Assembly (NCBI GenBank): GCA_028697435.1
Contig: JAQVFD010000149.1
Location: forward strand, 1 to 5,766
Direction of reading: 5' to 3'
Source: Clostridiaceae bacterium
GTDB taxonomy: Bacteria > Bacillota > Clostridia > Lutisporales > Lutisporaceae
Length of the DNA stretch: 5,766 bases
Part shown: positions 1 through 4,893 of the stretch, one piece after another
Layout of the letters: the number at the start of each line of letters is the position of its first letter
How positions within the stretch are numbered: the first letter of the stretch is position 1
Made by a program: the position numbers and the translations under genes
Notes under the pieces: model-generated
Database searches by the model: none
The model's input: only the letters and a program-made list of their open reading frames with translations
What the model was told of the DNA's origin: nothing

Positions 1-405
1 ATAACGAAAGAGTATCTGGTGGTGGTACAGGGTGTTGTTGAGGCGGATTCAGGAACTATTGATGCGCCTATAGCAAGGGAAAAACTCCATTCCATAAAGA
101 GGGTGGTGAGAGAGGATGGTGCCGAAGCAGTTACACATTACAGTGTAATTGAAAGGCATGAGGCCTGCAGCCTTCTTGAAATCGTACTGGAAACGGGGCG
201 AACACACCAAATAAGAGTTCATATGGCTCACTTGGGATATCCCCTGCTAGGAGATGAACTTTATGGCGGAAGCCAGGAAAAAATAGAAAGACACGCACTT
301 CATGCCTATAGAATAAAAATGCTCCATCCCATAGAAAACAGGATGTTAGATTTTTTAGCCGAGCTCCCTCCGGATATGCAGGAACTGATTATAAAATATT
401 TTTAG
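1..405 (+). CDS. RluA/RluD-family 23S rRNA/tRNA pseudouridine synthase, C-terminal part (5' end outside window)
   Basis: The reading frame is open from base 1 and ends at TAG 403-405, giving the last 134 residues of a protein that starts upstream of the window. The start is KEYLVVVQG, the conserved strand after the catalytic core in RluA-type enzymes. At about residues 64-88 lies the family signature ETGRTHQIRVH followed by LGYPLLGDELYGG, part of the RNA-binding and active-site scaffold. Members of this family isomerise uridine to pseudouridine in rRNA or tRNA. The catalytic aspartate (HRLD motif) and any S4 domain would lie before base 1 and cannot be checked, so RluD, RluC or RluA specificity stays open. 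An internal ATG at 19 is not the real start, because the conserved sequence extends upstream of it. The 3' end overlaps the convergent DUF4363 gene by 17 bp. The family call is very safe; the substrate is unknown. Confidence 0.93.
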   Translation: MTKEYLVVVQGVVEADSGTIDAPIAREKLHSIKRVVREDGAEAVTHYSVIERHEACSLLEIVLETGRTHQIRVHMAHLGYPLLGDELYGGSQEKIERHALHAYRIKMLHPIENRMLDFLAELPPDMQELIIKYF

Positions 406-769
406 GGTTCAAGGACTCCTTATCAGGTATGTGCTTGATAAGGGTTTTCAAAGAGGAAATACTCGTCAGGGCATCATTTTTATTCTTGTTTTTTACATAG
501 GAAGCAAGCTGTGAGAGAAGCAGTTCTATATTATCAATTTCATAGTGGTCTACAAGCATTGACCATAATGGGCTTGTTTTGTCCCATTTACTATGGAATT
601 TCTTAAGGTCTTTCGATGCATTATCCCAATTCTGATTCTCGATGGCTTCTTCAATGACTGAAAGACTGTCATCAAGTCTTTGGGATTCGGAATTTAAGGC
701 ATATAGTGTTATTGCGCCTCCGGCTACAATCAATACGACAAGTGAGATTATTATTATCAAGGGTTTCAT
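389..769 (-). CDS. DUF4363 family membrane-anchored protein
   Basis: This 126-residue protein has one N-terminal membrane segment (about residues 4-23, rich in Ile, Val and Leu) after only two residues. It therefore looks like a signal anchor with the rest outside the cytoplasm. The soluble part is helical and charged. It carries spaced tryptophans (W48, W62, W69) and the motif DHYEIDNIE at 74-82, features I associate with DUF4363 proteins of clostridia. The ATG is supported by AAAGGTGA about 7 bases upstream. It lies 20 bp downstream of the DUF421 gene on the same strand, so the two are very likely cotranscribed. DUF421-DUF4363 neighbours are common in spore-forming Firmicutes, but no biochemical role is known to me. 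No hairpin terminator is visible after it; its stop lies inside the convergent pseudouridine synthase gene. Confidence 0.8.
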   Translation of the reverse strand: MKPLIIIISLVVLIVAGGAITLYALNSESQRLDDSLSVIEEAIENQNWDNASKDLKKFHSKWDKTSPLWSMLVDHYEIDNIELLLSQLASYVKNKNKNDALTSISSLKTLIKHIPDKESLNPKNIL

Positions 770-789
770 TATACTTCACCTTTCTGTAA

Positions 790-1476
790 TCATTTTTTCG
801 AAGGATTTTCCCGGAGCTGGTATACAAACTTCCTTTCCGGATTTAAATATGCAAGGAACACATCTTTTGATGATTTTATTTTGTTTTTTTTAAGCTCAGC
901 TGCAAGCCAGTTATTGCTCAGACCAATTTTGTACAGATTATCGGAGATTATTCGTCCGTCAATTATAATAGTGACAGGCAGGTACTGGGCTTTGGCTTTT
1001 AAATTCATGTCCTTCAGGGTCACGGGTGCTTTATCCTCCTTTGGGACTACACTGAGCTGGCCGCTGGTCTCCAGGATGGCATAGTTGACGTCTTCAATGC
1101 TGGAAAAGTTTTTTAACCTTAATTGCTCAAGGAGGTCATTAATATTATACCTTATCCGTCTAAGCTCACTCTCGATAATCGTACCCCTCTCGACAAGTAT
1201 GCTGGGCTTGCCGCATATCAAGCCTCTGGCCTTTTCACTTTTCATTGATATGTAGGACAAAAGTTCTTCCATGATGAAAAGAGTGATTATTGGTACTATA
1301 CCGTTTATCAAAGGGATACCCACCTCAGACATTGGAACTGCCGCCAGGTCTGCAATTACCAAGGCTACTACGAGCTCTGAAGGCTGAAGCTGTCCAATCT
1401 GTCTTTTCCCCAGAAGCCGCAATACTATCACTATTAAAGAATATAGAATCAGTGTTCTGATAAAAACTATTAGCAA
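790..1476 (-). CDS. DUF421 (YetF-like) integral membrane protein
   Basis: This is a 228-residue protein if started at TTG 1476. Three hydrophobic segments lie at about 2-21, 34-49 and 55-77. A soluble C-terminal half follows, with the usual family marks: GKRQIGQLQPSELVV (23-37), GKPSILVERGTI (89-100), RYNINDLLEQLR (109-120) and AILETSGQLSVVP (133-145). Length and layout match YetF/DUF421 proteins. Some spore-formers encode DUF421 proteins linked to spore heat resistance (the 2Duf protein of spoVA-2mob operons also has DUF1657); no DUF1657 is seen here. An upstream in-frame GTG at 1485 would give three more residues. However, it is embedded in the ribosome binding site AGAGGTG (1483-1489), which sits 6 bases before the TTG, so I prefer the TTG. 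It is the first gene of a two-gene operon with DUF4363. The family call is firm; the molecular function is unknown. Confidence 0.9.
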   Translation of the reverse strand: MLIVFIRTLILYSLIVIVLRLLGKRQIGQLQPSELVVALVIADLAAVPMSEVGIPLINGIVPIITLFIMEELLSYISMKSEKARGLICGKPSILVERGTIIESELRRIRYNINDLLEQLRLKNFSSIEDVNYAILETSGQLSVVPKEDKAPVTLKDMNLKAKAQYLPVTIIIDGRIISDNLYKIGLSNNWLAAELKKNKIKSSKDVFLAYLNPERKFVYQLRENPSKK

Positions 1477-1482
1477 AAGATA

Positions 1483-1490
1483 CACCTCTC
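1483..1490 (-). promoter_or_regulatory. Ribosome binding site that decides the DUF421 start
   Basis: On the minus strand the sequence reads GAGAGGTG, close to the anti-Shine-Dalgarno complement AAAGGAGGTG. Its last three bases are the GTG of the longest ORF, so that GTG cannot be served by this site. The TTG at 1476-1474 is 6 bases away, a normal distance. Confidence 0.65.
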
Positions 1491-1531
1491 AGGTACTATG
1501 ATTAATACTAACATGATTCCCATTTTCTGAA

Positions 1532-1561
1532 ATAATATTAATTGAGCATATATAGGTGCAA
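1532..1561 (-). promoter_or_regulatory. Candidate SigA-type promoter for the DUF421-DUF4363 operon
   Basis: Read on the minus strand, TTGCAC (1561-1556, 4 of 6 to the -35 consensus) is followed after 18 bases by TATTAT (1537-1532, 5 of 6 to the -10 consensus). The 5' leader would be about 45 bases before the DUF421 ribosome binding site. In such AT-rich DNA a match of this quality can arise by chance, and a sporulation sigma factor could be used instead. Confidence 0.35.
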
Positions 1562-1608
1562 TGATGAAGTTCCAAGGAAGAATTATTCAACCTATGAAAA
1601 CAAGGAAA

Positions 1609-1638
1609 ATGTTTTGCAATATCTGAATTGCAAAACGT
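1609..1638. repeat. Perfect inverted repeat / hairpin
   Basis: GTTTTGCAAT (1611-1620) and ATTGCAAAAC (1627-1636) are exact reverse complements around a six-base loop ATCTGA. A wobble pair (T1610-G1637) and an A-T pair (1609-1638) lengthen the stem to 12 bp. On neither strand is it followed by a clear run of T, so it is not a typical terminator. It precedes an AGGAGG by two bases on the plus strand. It could be a protein-binding site, an RNA leader element or the end of a lost element. Confidence 0.55.
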
Positions 1639-1640
1639 AT

Positions 1641-1700
1641 AGGAGGTTTATTATAGAAAAAATAAGTGGTAATATAGTACTAGCACATTGTAACACCTAA
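1641..1700 (+). pseudogene. Possible 5' remnant of a lost gene: ribosome binding site plus 16 codons without a standard start
   Basis: AGGAGG at 1641-1646 is a full-strength ribosome binding site, but no ATG, GTG or TTG lies at a usable distance. The frame beginning with ATT at 1650 gives IIEKISGNIVLAHCNT and then TAA at 1698-1700. It reads like the beginning of a real protein, with the start codon mutated or replaced and the remainder lost. An ATT start is conceivable but rare, and the product would be very short. The identity of the former gene is not recognised. Confidence 0.25.
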
Positions 1701-1821
1701 AAGCTGCATGATACTTGTCTATTTGTTCCACTACTGCGTTGATGTCAATCGCCATAGTCGCTGCTATGCCTCTTTCCATCGCCTTGTAATGGAAGTAAAT
1801 ATTCTGCGTATCATAATGCAA
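1651..1821 (-). pseudogene. Coding-like 56-codon open stretch, probable gene fragment
   Basis: Between TAA (1824-1822) and TAA (1653-1651) the minus strand is open for 56 codons. The central part reads HYKAMERGIAATMAIDINAV and then VEQIDKYHAA, with codon use and base composition (more G and C) like the real genes here and an amphipathic helical pattern. The tail, FRCYNVLVLYYHLFFL, looks like noncoding AT-rich sequence read by chance. An ATG at 1779 has only a weak AAGG three bases upstream. A strong terminator lies just upstream, so readthrough expression is unlikely. I do not recognise the family. The best reading is an internal fragment of a deleted gene; a genuine small protein of about 42 residues starting at 1779 is the alternative. 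Confidence 0.3.
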
Positions 1822-1823
1822 TT

Positions 1824-1849
1824 AAAAAATCTCCGGAAACCCGGAGATT
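1824..1849 (-). terminator. Intrinsic terminator of the CBS-domain gene
   Basis: On the minus strand a 9-bp perfect stem, AATCTCCGG / CCGGAGATT, closes a four-base loop GTTT and runs into a continuous T run (to 1824). It begins about 10 bases after the CBS gene stop codon, exactly where a factor-independent terminator is expected. Confidence 0.9.
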
Positions 1850-1859
1850 AGAAAAATCA

Positions 1860-2279
1860 TCAATGCCTAACACCCATTGAGATATTATGAAGTGCTTCGC
1901 CGGCTTCGTTTTCAAATATATTCTCAACTGCCAGGTCACCGATTGCTACTATTCCGACAAGTTTATCATTGTCAATAACCGGAAGTCTTCTAACCTGGTT
2001 TTCCGCCATTAAATCGGCAACAGCATGAACATCCATGTCCGGAGTAGCATACTTAATATCGGAGGTCATGACTTCCATAATTTTTTGGTTCGGATCTCCG
2101 CCTTTTGCGACTCCGCGAAGCGTTATATCCCTGTCGGTTATCATACCGACAACCCTGTTTCCGTCAGTTACGGGTACTGAGCCCACATTTAATTGTTTCA
2201 TAATAGATGCAGCCTTAGTAACTGTATCATTTGGTGCAACTGTACTTACATCGGTAGTCATAATTTGTTTTACCTTCAC
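1860..2279 (-). CDS. Two-CBS-domain protein (stand-alone CBS pair)
   Basis: With a GTG start at 2279 the protein has 139 residues and consists almost only of two CBS domains, at about 7-58 and 70-125. Both show the usual pattern: KQIMTTDV...VGSVPVTDGNRVVGMITDRDI in the first, and MTSDI...VRRLPVIDNDKLVGIVAIGDLAVE in the second. CBS pairs bind adenine nucleotides such as AMP, ATP or SAM and act as energy or redox sensors, usually controlling a partner protein. No partner is evident here, because the gene has its own terminator and neighbours of unrelated type. Two in-frame ATG codons at 2288 and 2285 lie upstream, but AAAGGA (2293-2288) overlaps the first and is 2 bases from the second. The GTG is 8 bases away and gives the common N-terminus MKVKQIM. 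It is a cytoplasmic protein without membrane segments. Confidence 0.92.
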   Translation of the reverse strand: MKVKQIMTTDVSTVAPNDTVTKAASIMKQLNVGSVPVTDGNRVVGMITDRDITLRGVAKGGDPNQKIMEVMTSDIKYATPDMDVHAVADLMAENQVRRLPVIDNDKLVGIVAIGDLAVENIFENEAGEALHNISMGVRH

Positions 2280-2293
2280 AAGCATCATCCTTT
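2277..2293 (-). promoter_or_regulatory. Ribosome binding site and GTG start of the CBS gene
   Basis: AAAGGA on the minus strand (2293-2288), an 8-base spacer, then GTG (2279-2277). The spacing favours this start over the two closer ATG codons. Using an ATG would add two or three residues before the CBS domain. Confidence 0.6.
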
Positions 2294-2358
2294 CATATGA
2301 GTTATATATAGTTTTACCTTTTTATATACTTTTAGCAGTGAAAAAGAACAGAAAAAAA

Positions 2359-2387
2359 TTGAAACAATTACAAGTTTTTTGTGTAAT
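2359..2387 (+). promoter_or_regulatory. Promoter of the sigma factor gene, readable as SigA or ECF type
   Basis: TTGAAA (2359-2364) and TGTAAT (2382-2387) are spaced by 17 bases, and each matches the SigA consensus at 5 of 6 positions. The same DNA contains TGAAAC (2360-2365), 16 bases, then TGTA (2382-2385). This differs by one base from the Bacillus SigW-type ECF promoter TGAAAC-N16-CGTA. It lies 27 bases before the sigma factor GTG, so both readings put the RNA start just before the ribosome binding site. The ECF reading would make the operon autoregulated. Confidence 0.55.
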
Positions 2388-2413
2388 ATACTGTATAGCC
2401 TGGGGGTGTTTGT

Positions 2414-2980
2414 GTGCATGTGGGAACCGGCATTATTACCCGGTGTAAGAAACACGACAAAACTGCTTTTGTTGAGCTTTTCAAAATGTATGAAAAATAC
2501 CTTTTTAAGCTTTGCTATAATTATGTTCGGAATGAACAGGACGCTTTGGATATTGCCCAGGAGGTTTACATAAAAGTTTTCAATAATATATCTAAATTTG
2601 ATATTACAATGCCCTTTCACCCATGGTTTAGAACTATTGCAGTAAACACGTGCCTCAACTTCAAGAGGATTCAAAAATATGATTCGGTGTCACTGAATTC
2701 CGGGAATGAAGATGATAAGGCTCTTGAAGAGATAATTGCAGCGCCAAAGGATGTGGAATCCGAAGTCCTGGATAATGAATTGGGGCAGATGATAAGAGAG
2801 AATCTGGAGGGACTTAAGCCTAAGCACAGAATGGTATTGATTCTCAGATACTATGAAGGATTGAGTTATGAAGAAATTGCAGCAGTTCTCAGAGAGCCCC
2901 TGGGTACTGTTAAAACAGATATTCACAGAGCGAGAAATATATTGAAGGAAAAACTAACGAAAGTTATGAGCTATTTTTGA
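2414..2980 (+). CDS. ECF-type RNA polymerase sigma factor (sigma-70 family)
   Basis: This 188-residue protein has only the two domains typical of extracytoplasmic-function sigma factors. Region 2 spans about 18-85: AFVELFKMYEKYLFKLCYNY, then DALDIAQEVYIKVF at 43-56, which contacts core RNA polymerase, then PWFRTIAVNTCLNF, which helps melt the -10 region. An acidic linker covers about 90-125. Region 4 spans about 134-181: PKHRMVLILRYYEGLSYEEIA, then GTVKTDIHRARNILKEKL, a helix-turn-helix for the -35 element. The GTG start is preceded by a G-rich GGGGGTG (2402-2408); another GTG at 2420 is a possible later start. An anti-sigma candidate follows after 45 bp. The promoter may be recognised by the factor itself. 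Family membership is certain; the ECF subgroup and the inducing signal are not known. Confidence 0.95.
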   Translation: MHVGTGIITRCKKHDKTAFVELFKMYEKYLFKLCYNYVRNEQDALDIAQEVYIKVFNNISKFDITMPFHPWFRTIAVNTCLNFKRIQKYDSVSLNSGNEDDKALEEIIAAPKDVESEVLDNELGQMIRENLEGLKPKHRMVLILRYYEGLSYEEIAAVLREPLGTVKTDIHRARNILKEKLTKVMSYF

Positions 2981-3025
2981 TAAGCTGTTTACCGGCGTAT
3001 TCTATATAAATATGGAGGTGCGGAT

Positions 3026-3469
3026 ATGAGCTGCGGATTTGACAGGGAAATAATACAGAAATATGCCGACAACACCATTGAACCACTGGAGTTTATATTC
3101 CTTCAGGAGCATATAAACTATTGCGGTGAGTGCAGGAAGGAACTTGAAATGTTAATGACTCTGGGAAACGGACTTCATGAGTTCTTCAATGATGATTCGG
3201 AAATCACGGAGGCGCAACTTGATATTTCGGGGATTGTTGACGACTGCATGAGGGAACTTAACAATAGGGAGAAGCTCAAATATGCATTAAATAGAAGTAT
3301 AGAATCCGGGAAAAGAATAATAGATAATTCTATAAGATTTGCAGGATTTCTGCCGGGAAGTAAATATATCGTTAGAGGAGTCAAAAAGACAGCTTCATCT
3401 GCGGGGAATATTGTGAAATCCTATGCAAGGAAAGAAGTCAAGAAGCTATTGACTTTTGTTTCTGAGTGA
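3026..3469 (+). CDS. Zinc-finger (ZAS/HC2-type) anti-sigma factor candidate, apparently soluble
   Basis: This 147-residue protein starts at an ATG 5 bases after GGAGGTG (3014-3020). Near the N-terminus it has the zinc-binding anti-sigma signature H29-x3-C33-x2-C36, with C3 available as a fourth ligand and the usual context YADNTIEPLEFIFLQEHINY. Proteins with this domain hold their ECF sigma factor inactive. The gene directly follows the sigma gene, the usual partner arrangement. Most membrane-linked anti-sigmas have a transmembrane helix after the zinc domain. Here the rest (about 45-147) contains no hydrophobic run long enough. It is acidic at 55-80 and then basic and amphipathic at 82-143, which might lie on a membrane or DNA. 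The N-terminal family call is good; the function of the C-terminal half is unknown. Confidence 0.83.
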   Translation: MSCGFDREIIQKYADNTIEPLEFIFLQEHINYCGECRKELEMLMTLGNGLHEFFNDDSEITEAQLDISGIVDDCMRELNNREKLKYALNRSIESGKRIIDNSIRFAGFLPGSKYIVRGVKKTASSAGNIVKSYARKEVKKLLTFVSE

Positions 3470-3540
3470 ACGTAGTTGATGATAACTCCATAGGTAGGCT
3501 TAGAATTAATAAACCATAATTTAATTTGGGGGTATAACCG

Positions 3541-4206
3541 ATGGTTATATTACTTATAATTCTTAAAATATTGTTATATTTGCTGCTTTTCCTATTAGGT
3601 CTGGCGCTCCTGCTGTTGATCATACCCGTAAACTACAGGGGGCAGGTCCTGACTGCAGAGGGGTTAAGGGTGCAGCTTGCCTTTGGCTGGGCAGGAAAAT
3701 TACTTGGAATAAGCGCTGAAATTGAAGGAGAGGATTATGATATAGCCCTCCGAATACTGAACAAGAAAGTTTACACGCATAAAGGCAAAGGGCAGGAAGC
3801 GGAAAAAGAACGATCCGAGGGAAAAACAGAAAAAAAAGCAAAAGATAGTAAAAGAAAAAAAGGACCCGGATTCAAAGAATTAACAGACAGGACTTTAATT
3901 AATGAAATACTGGAATACTTTAAGCGGGTACTGAATATTATAAAGCCGAAGTATATGCATTTATACGGAACCTATGGTTTTGATGATCCGTCACTTACGG
4001 GAATGGTTAGCGGTGCTGCGGCAATAATAAAGGCAATGATCCCTCATGGAAGAGTTGGGTTATATCCTGATTTTACCCGGGAAATAATAGATTTGGATTT
4101 GTGTGCCGAAGGAAGTATGACGGTAGGAAGCCTGGCTTATCAGACCATAAGAACTGCTTTGAAAAAGCCCGTGAGGAAAATATTGTTCAGAAGGAAGAAA
4201 AAATGA
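3541..4206 (+). CDS. DUF2953 membrane protein (YtfI-like)
   Basis: This 221-residue protein begins with a long membrane segment at about 3-29, almost only Leu, Ile and Val. It then has a beta-rich stretch (30-80), a highly charged Lys/Glu linker (81-112), and a C-terminal part with YGTYGFDDPSLTG (142-154), a hydrophobic segment (155-167) and VGLYPDF, the recognisable block of DUF2953. It ends in a basic tail (RRKKK). The ATG has GGGGGT (3528-3533) 7 bases upstream. In Bacillus the DUF2953 gene ytfI is next to ytfJ, and the same pairing is seen here with GerW/YtfJ 74 bp downstream, which supports the assignment and a sporulation role. The biochemical function is not established. A 71-bp gap separates it from the anti-sigma gene; whether it shares that transcript is undecided. 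Confidence 0.85.
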   Translation: MVILLIILKILLYLLLFLLGLALLLLIIPVNYRGQVLTAEGLRVQLAFGWAGKLLGISAEIEGEDYDIALRILNKKVYTHKGKGQEAEKERSEGKTEKKAKDSKRKKGPGFKELTDRTLINEILEYFKRVLNIIKPKYMHLYGTYGFDDPSLTGMVSGAAAIIKAMIPHGRVGLYPDFTREIIDLDLCAEGSMTVGSLAYQTIRTALKKPVRKILFRRKKK

Positions 4207-4266
4207 AACTTTTTATTAATGGTGTGTGTAATGATTTAGTATAAACCCAATATGATTATAATTATG

Positions 4267-4272
4267 AGGAGG
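4267..4272 (+). promoter_or_regulatory. Consensus ribosome binding site of gerW
   Basis: AGGAGG is followed by an 8-base AT-rich spacer and ATG at 4281. This is the best ribosome binding site in the window, so the gerW message is probably translated efficiently. Confidence 0.8.
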
Positions 4273-4280
4273 ATATAATA

Positions 4281-4670
4281 ATGGAAGGTAAAACAGCAAT
4301 AAATGAAAGCCTGGAAACTTTATTCGGTCACCTGGAAAGGTTCCTGAGAACAGAAACAGTCATCGGAGAGCCGATAGTTGTAGGGGAAACAACTCTTATT
4401 CCTATTATAACAGTGGCCTTTGGCTGCGGTGGAGGAGGCGGCGGCGGAAGGGATGAAAAAGGCAATGACGGTACCGGAACAGGTGTAGGCGTTGGTGCCA
4501 AAATATCTCCTGATGCAGTTGTAGTAATAAGGGAAGATGAAGTTACAATACTGCCGATTAAGAATAAATCAAATATCGAGAACCTTGTAAATATGGTTCC
4601 CGAGATAGTCAGGAAGATAAAGCTCAAGAAGGAAGAAAAGGGTTGCTGCACAGCAGAAAAGAGCGAATAG
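4281..4670 (+). CDS. gerW: GerW/YtfJ family sporulation protein
   Basis: This is a 129-residue protein of the Spore_YtfJ family. The N-terminal part, ESLETLFGHLERFLRTETVIGEPI (9-32), and the strand block TTLIPIITVAFGCG lead into a glycine run at 50-56 and a second Gly-rich stretch, GTGTGVGVGAKISPDAVVVI (64-83). This is followed by VTILPIKNKSNIENLVNMVPEIV, all in the order known for the family. The C-terminus is charged and has two adjacent cysteines (122-123). In Bacillus subtilis the homologue is made in the forespore and is needed for normal germination, linked to the cortex lytic enzyme SleB. No signal peptide or membrane segment is present. It is preceded by the DUF2953 gene and followed by a terminator, so it ends its transcript. 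Its presence indicates a spore-forming host. Confidence 0.93.
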   Translation: MEGKTAINESLETLFGHLERFLRTETVIGEPIVVGETTLIPIITVAFGCGGGGGGGRDEKGNDGTGTGVGVGAKISPDAVVVIREDEVTILPIKNKSNIENLVNMVPEIVRKIKLKKEEKGCCTAEKSE

Positions 4671-4682
4671 CGAAAAATGCAA

Positions 4683-4715
4683 GGTCCGGTATCAAAAATG
4701 CCGGGCCGTTGTTTT
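4683..4715 (+). terminator. Intrinsic terminator after gerW
   Basis: GGTCCGGTA (4683-4691) pairs with TGCCGGGCC (4699-4707): seven Watson-Crick pairs and two G-T wobbles around a seven-base A-rich loop. A T-rich tail (GTTGTTTT) follows. It begins 12 bases after the gerW stop codon and is GC-rich, as expected of a factor-independent terminator, though the T run is interrupted by G. Confidence 0.8.
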
Positions 4716-4764
4716 GCTTAAACCTTGTTATAGAATAATCAAGTATTACAAGTAAATAATAGTA

Positions 4765-4793
4765 TTGAACATAAATTTTATAAATGATATAAT
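4765..4793 (+). promoter_or_regulatory. SigA promoter of the tRNA-Val gene
   Basis: TTGAAC (4765-4770) and a perfect TATAAT (4788-4793) are separated by exactly 17 bases, and a TG one base before the -10 (4785-4786) makes it an extended -10 promoter. Transcription would begin near 4800, a few bases before the mature tRNA 5' end at 4806. This is a strong, constitutive-looking promoter. Confidence 0.85.
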
Positions 4794-4805
4794 ATGAAAG
4801 TACAT

Positions 4806-4882
4806 GGGACCGTAGCTCAGCTGGTTAGAGTACTACGTTGACATCGTAGGGGTCACTGGTTCGAACCCAGCCGGTCCCACCA
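4806..4882 (+). tRNA. tRNA-Val (anticodon GAC)
   Basis: A full cloverleaf of 77 bases with encoded CCA (4880-4882). The acceptor stem GGGACCG / CGGTCCC has 7 perfect pairs. The D stem is GCTC / GAGT with one G-T wobble. The anticodon stem CTACG / CGTAG has 5 perfect pairs around TTGACAT, with anticodon GAC at 4840-4842 reading GUC and GUU. The T loop is TTCGAAC. The T stem ACTGG / CCAGC has an A-C mismatch at its outermost pair (4855 and 4871). It stands alone with its own promoter and terminator. Identity and ends are secure; the two weak pairs hint at a slightly relaxed copy but do not break the fold. Confidence 0.97.
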
Positions 4883-4893
4883 TATGTAGAATC

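Larger units (their letters stand above)
1486..1859. other. Gene-free gap with decayed-looking content
   Basis: No intact gene is supported in these 374 bp. From left to right it contains the DUF421 leader and promoter candidate (to 1561), a perfect hairpin (1609-1638), an orphan AGGAGG at 1641-1646 followed by 16 open codons, a minus-strand open stretch of 56 codons (1654-1821), and the CBS-gene terminator (1824-1849). The part from 1700 to 1815 is richer in G and C than the DNA around it and looks like former coding sequence. Confidence 0.6.

Noticed and set aside
642..1084. Plus-strand open frames opposite the DUF4363 and DUF421 genes
   Set aside because: Both lie antisense to recognised membrane proteins and reflect complementary hydrophobic codons.
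2035..2448. Plus-strand open frame of 137 codons opposite the CBS gene
   Set aside because: Antisense to a well-conserved CBS-domain protein, with no ribosome binding site; composition artefact.
2285..2674. Minus-strand open frame of 129 codons crossing the sigma gene start and the intergenic region
   Set aside because: It lies opposite the conserved sigma factor, shows no domain pattern, and runs through the divergent promoter region; it is a shadow.
3470..3540. Sporulation (SigF/SigG) promoter for the DUF2953-gerW pair
   Set aside because: CATAAT at 3515-3520 resembles a SigG -10, but no matching -35 is found at 17-18 bases, so it is not reported as a feature.
4274..4279. TATAAT just before gerW, as a possible -10 element
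   Set aside because: It lies between the ribosome binding site (4267-4272) and the ATG, so a transcript starting from it would lack the ribosome binding site; no -35 match was found. It is the AT-rich spacer.
4328..4651. Minus-strand open frame of 107 codons with a proline run opposite gerW
   Set aside because: The proline run is only the reverse complement of the glycine run of GerW. It has no ribosome binding site and the plus-strand protein is a known family.
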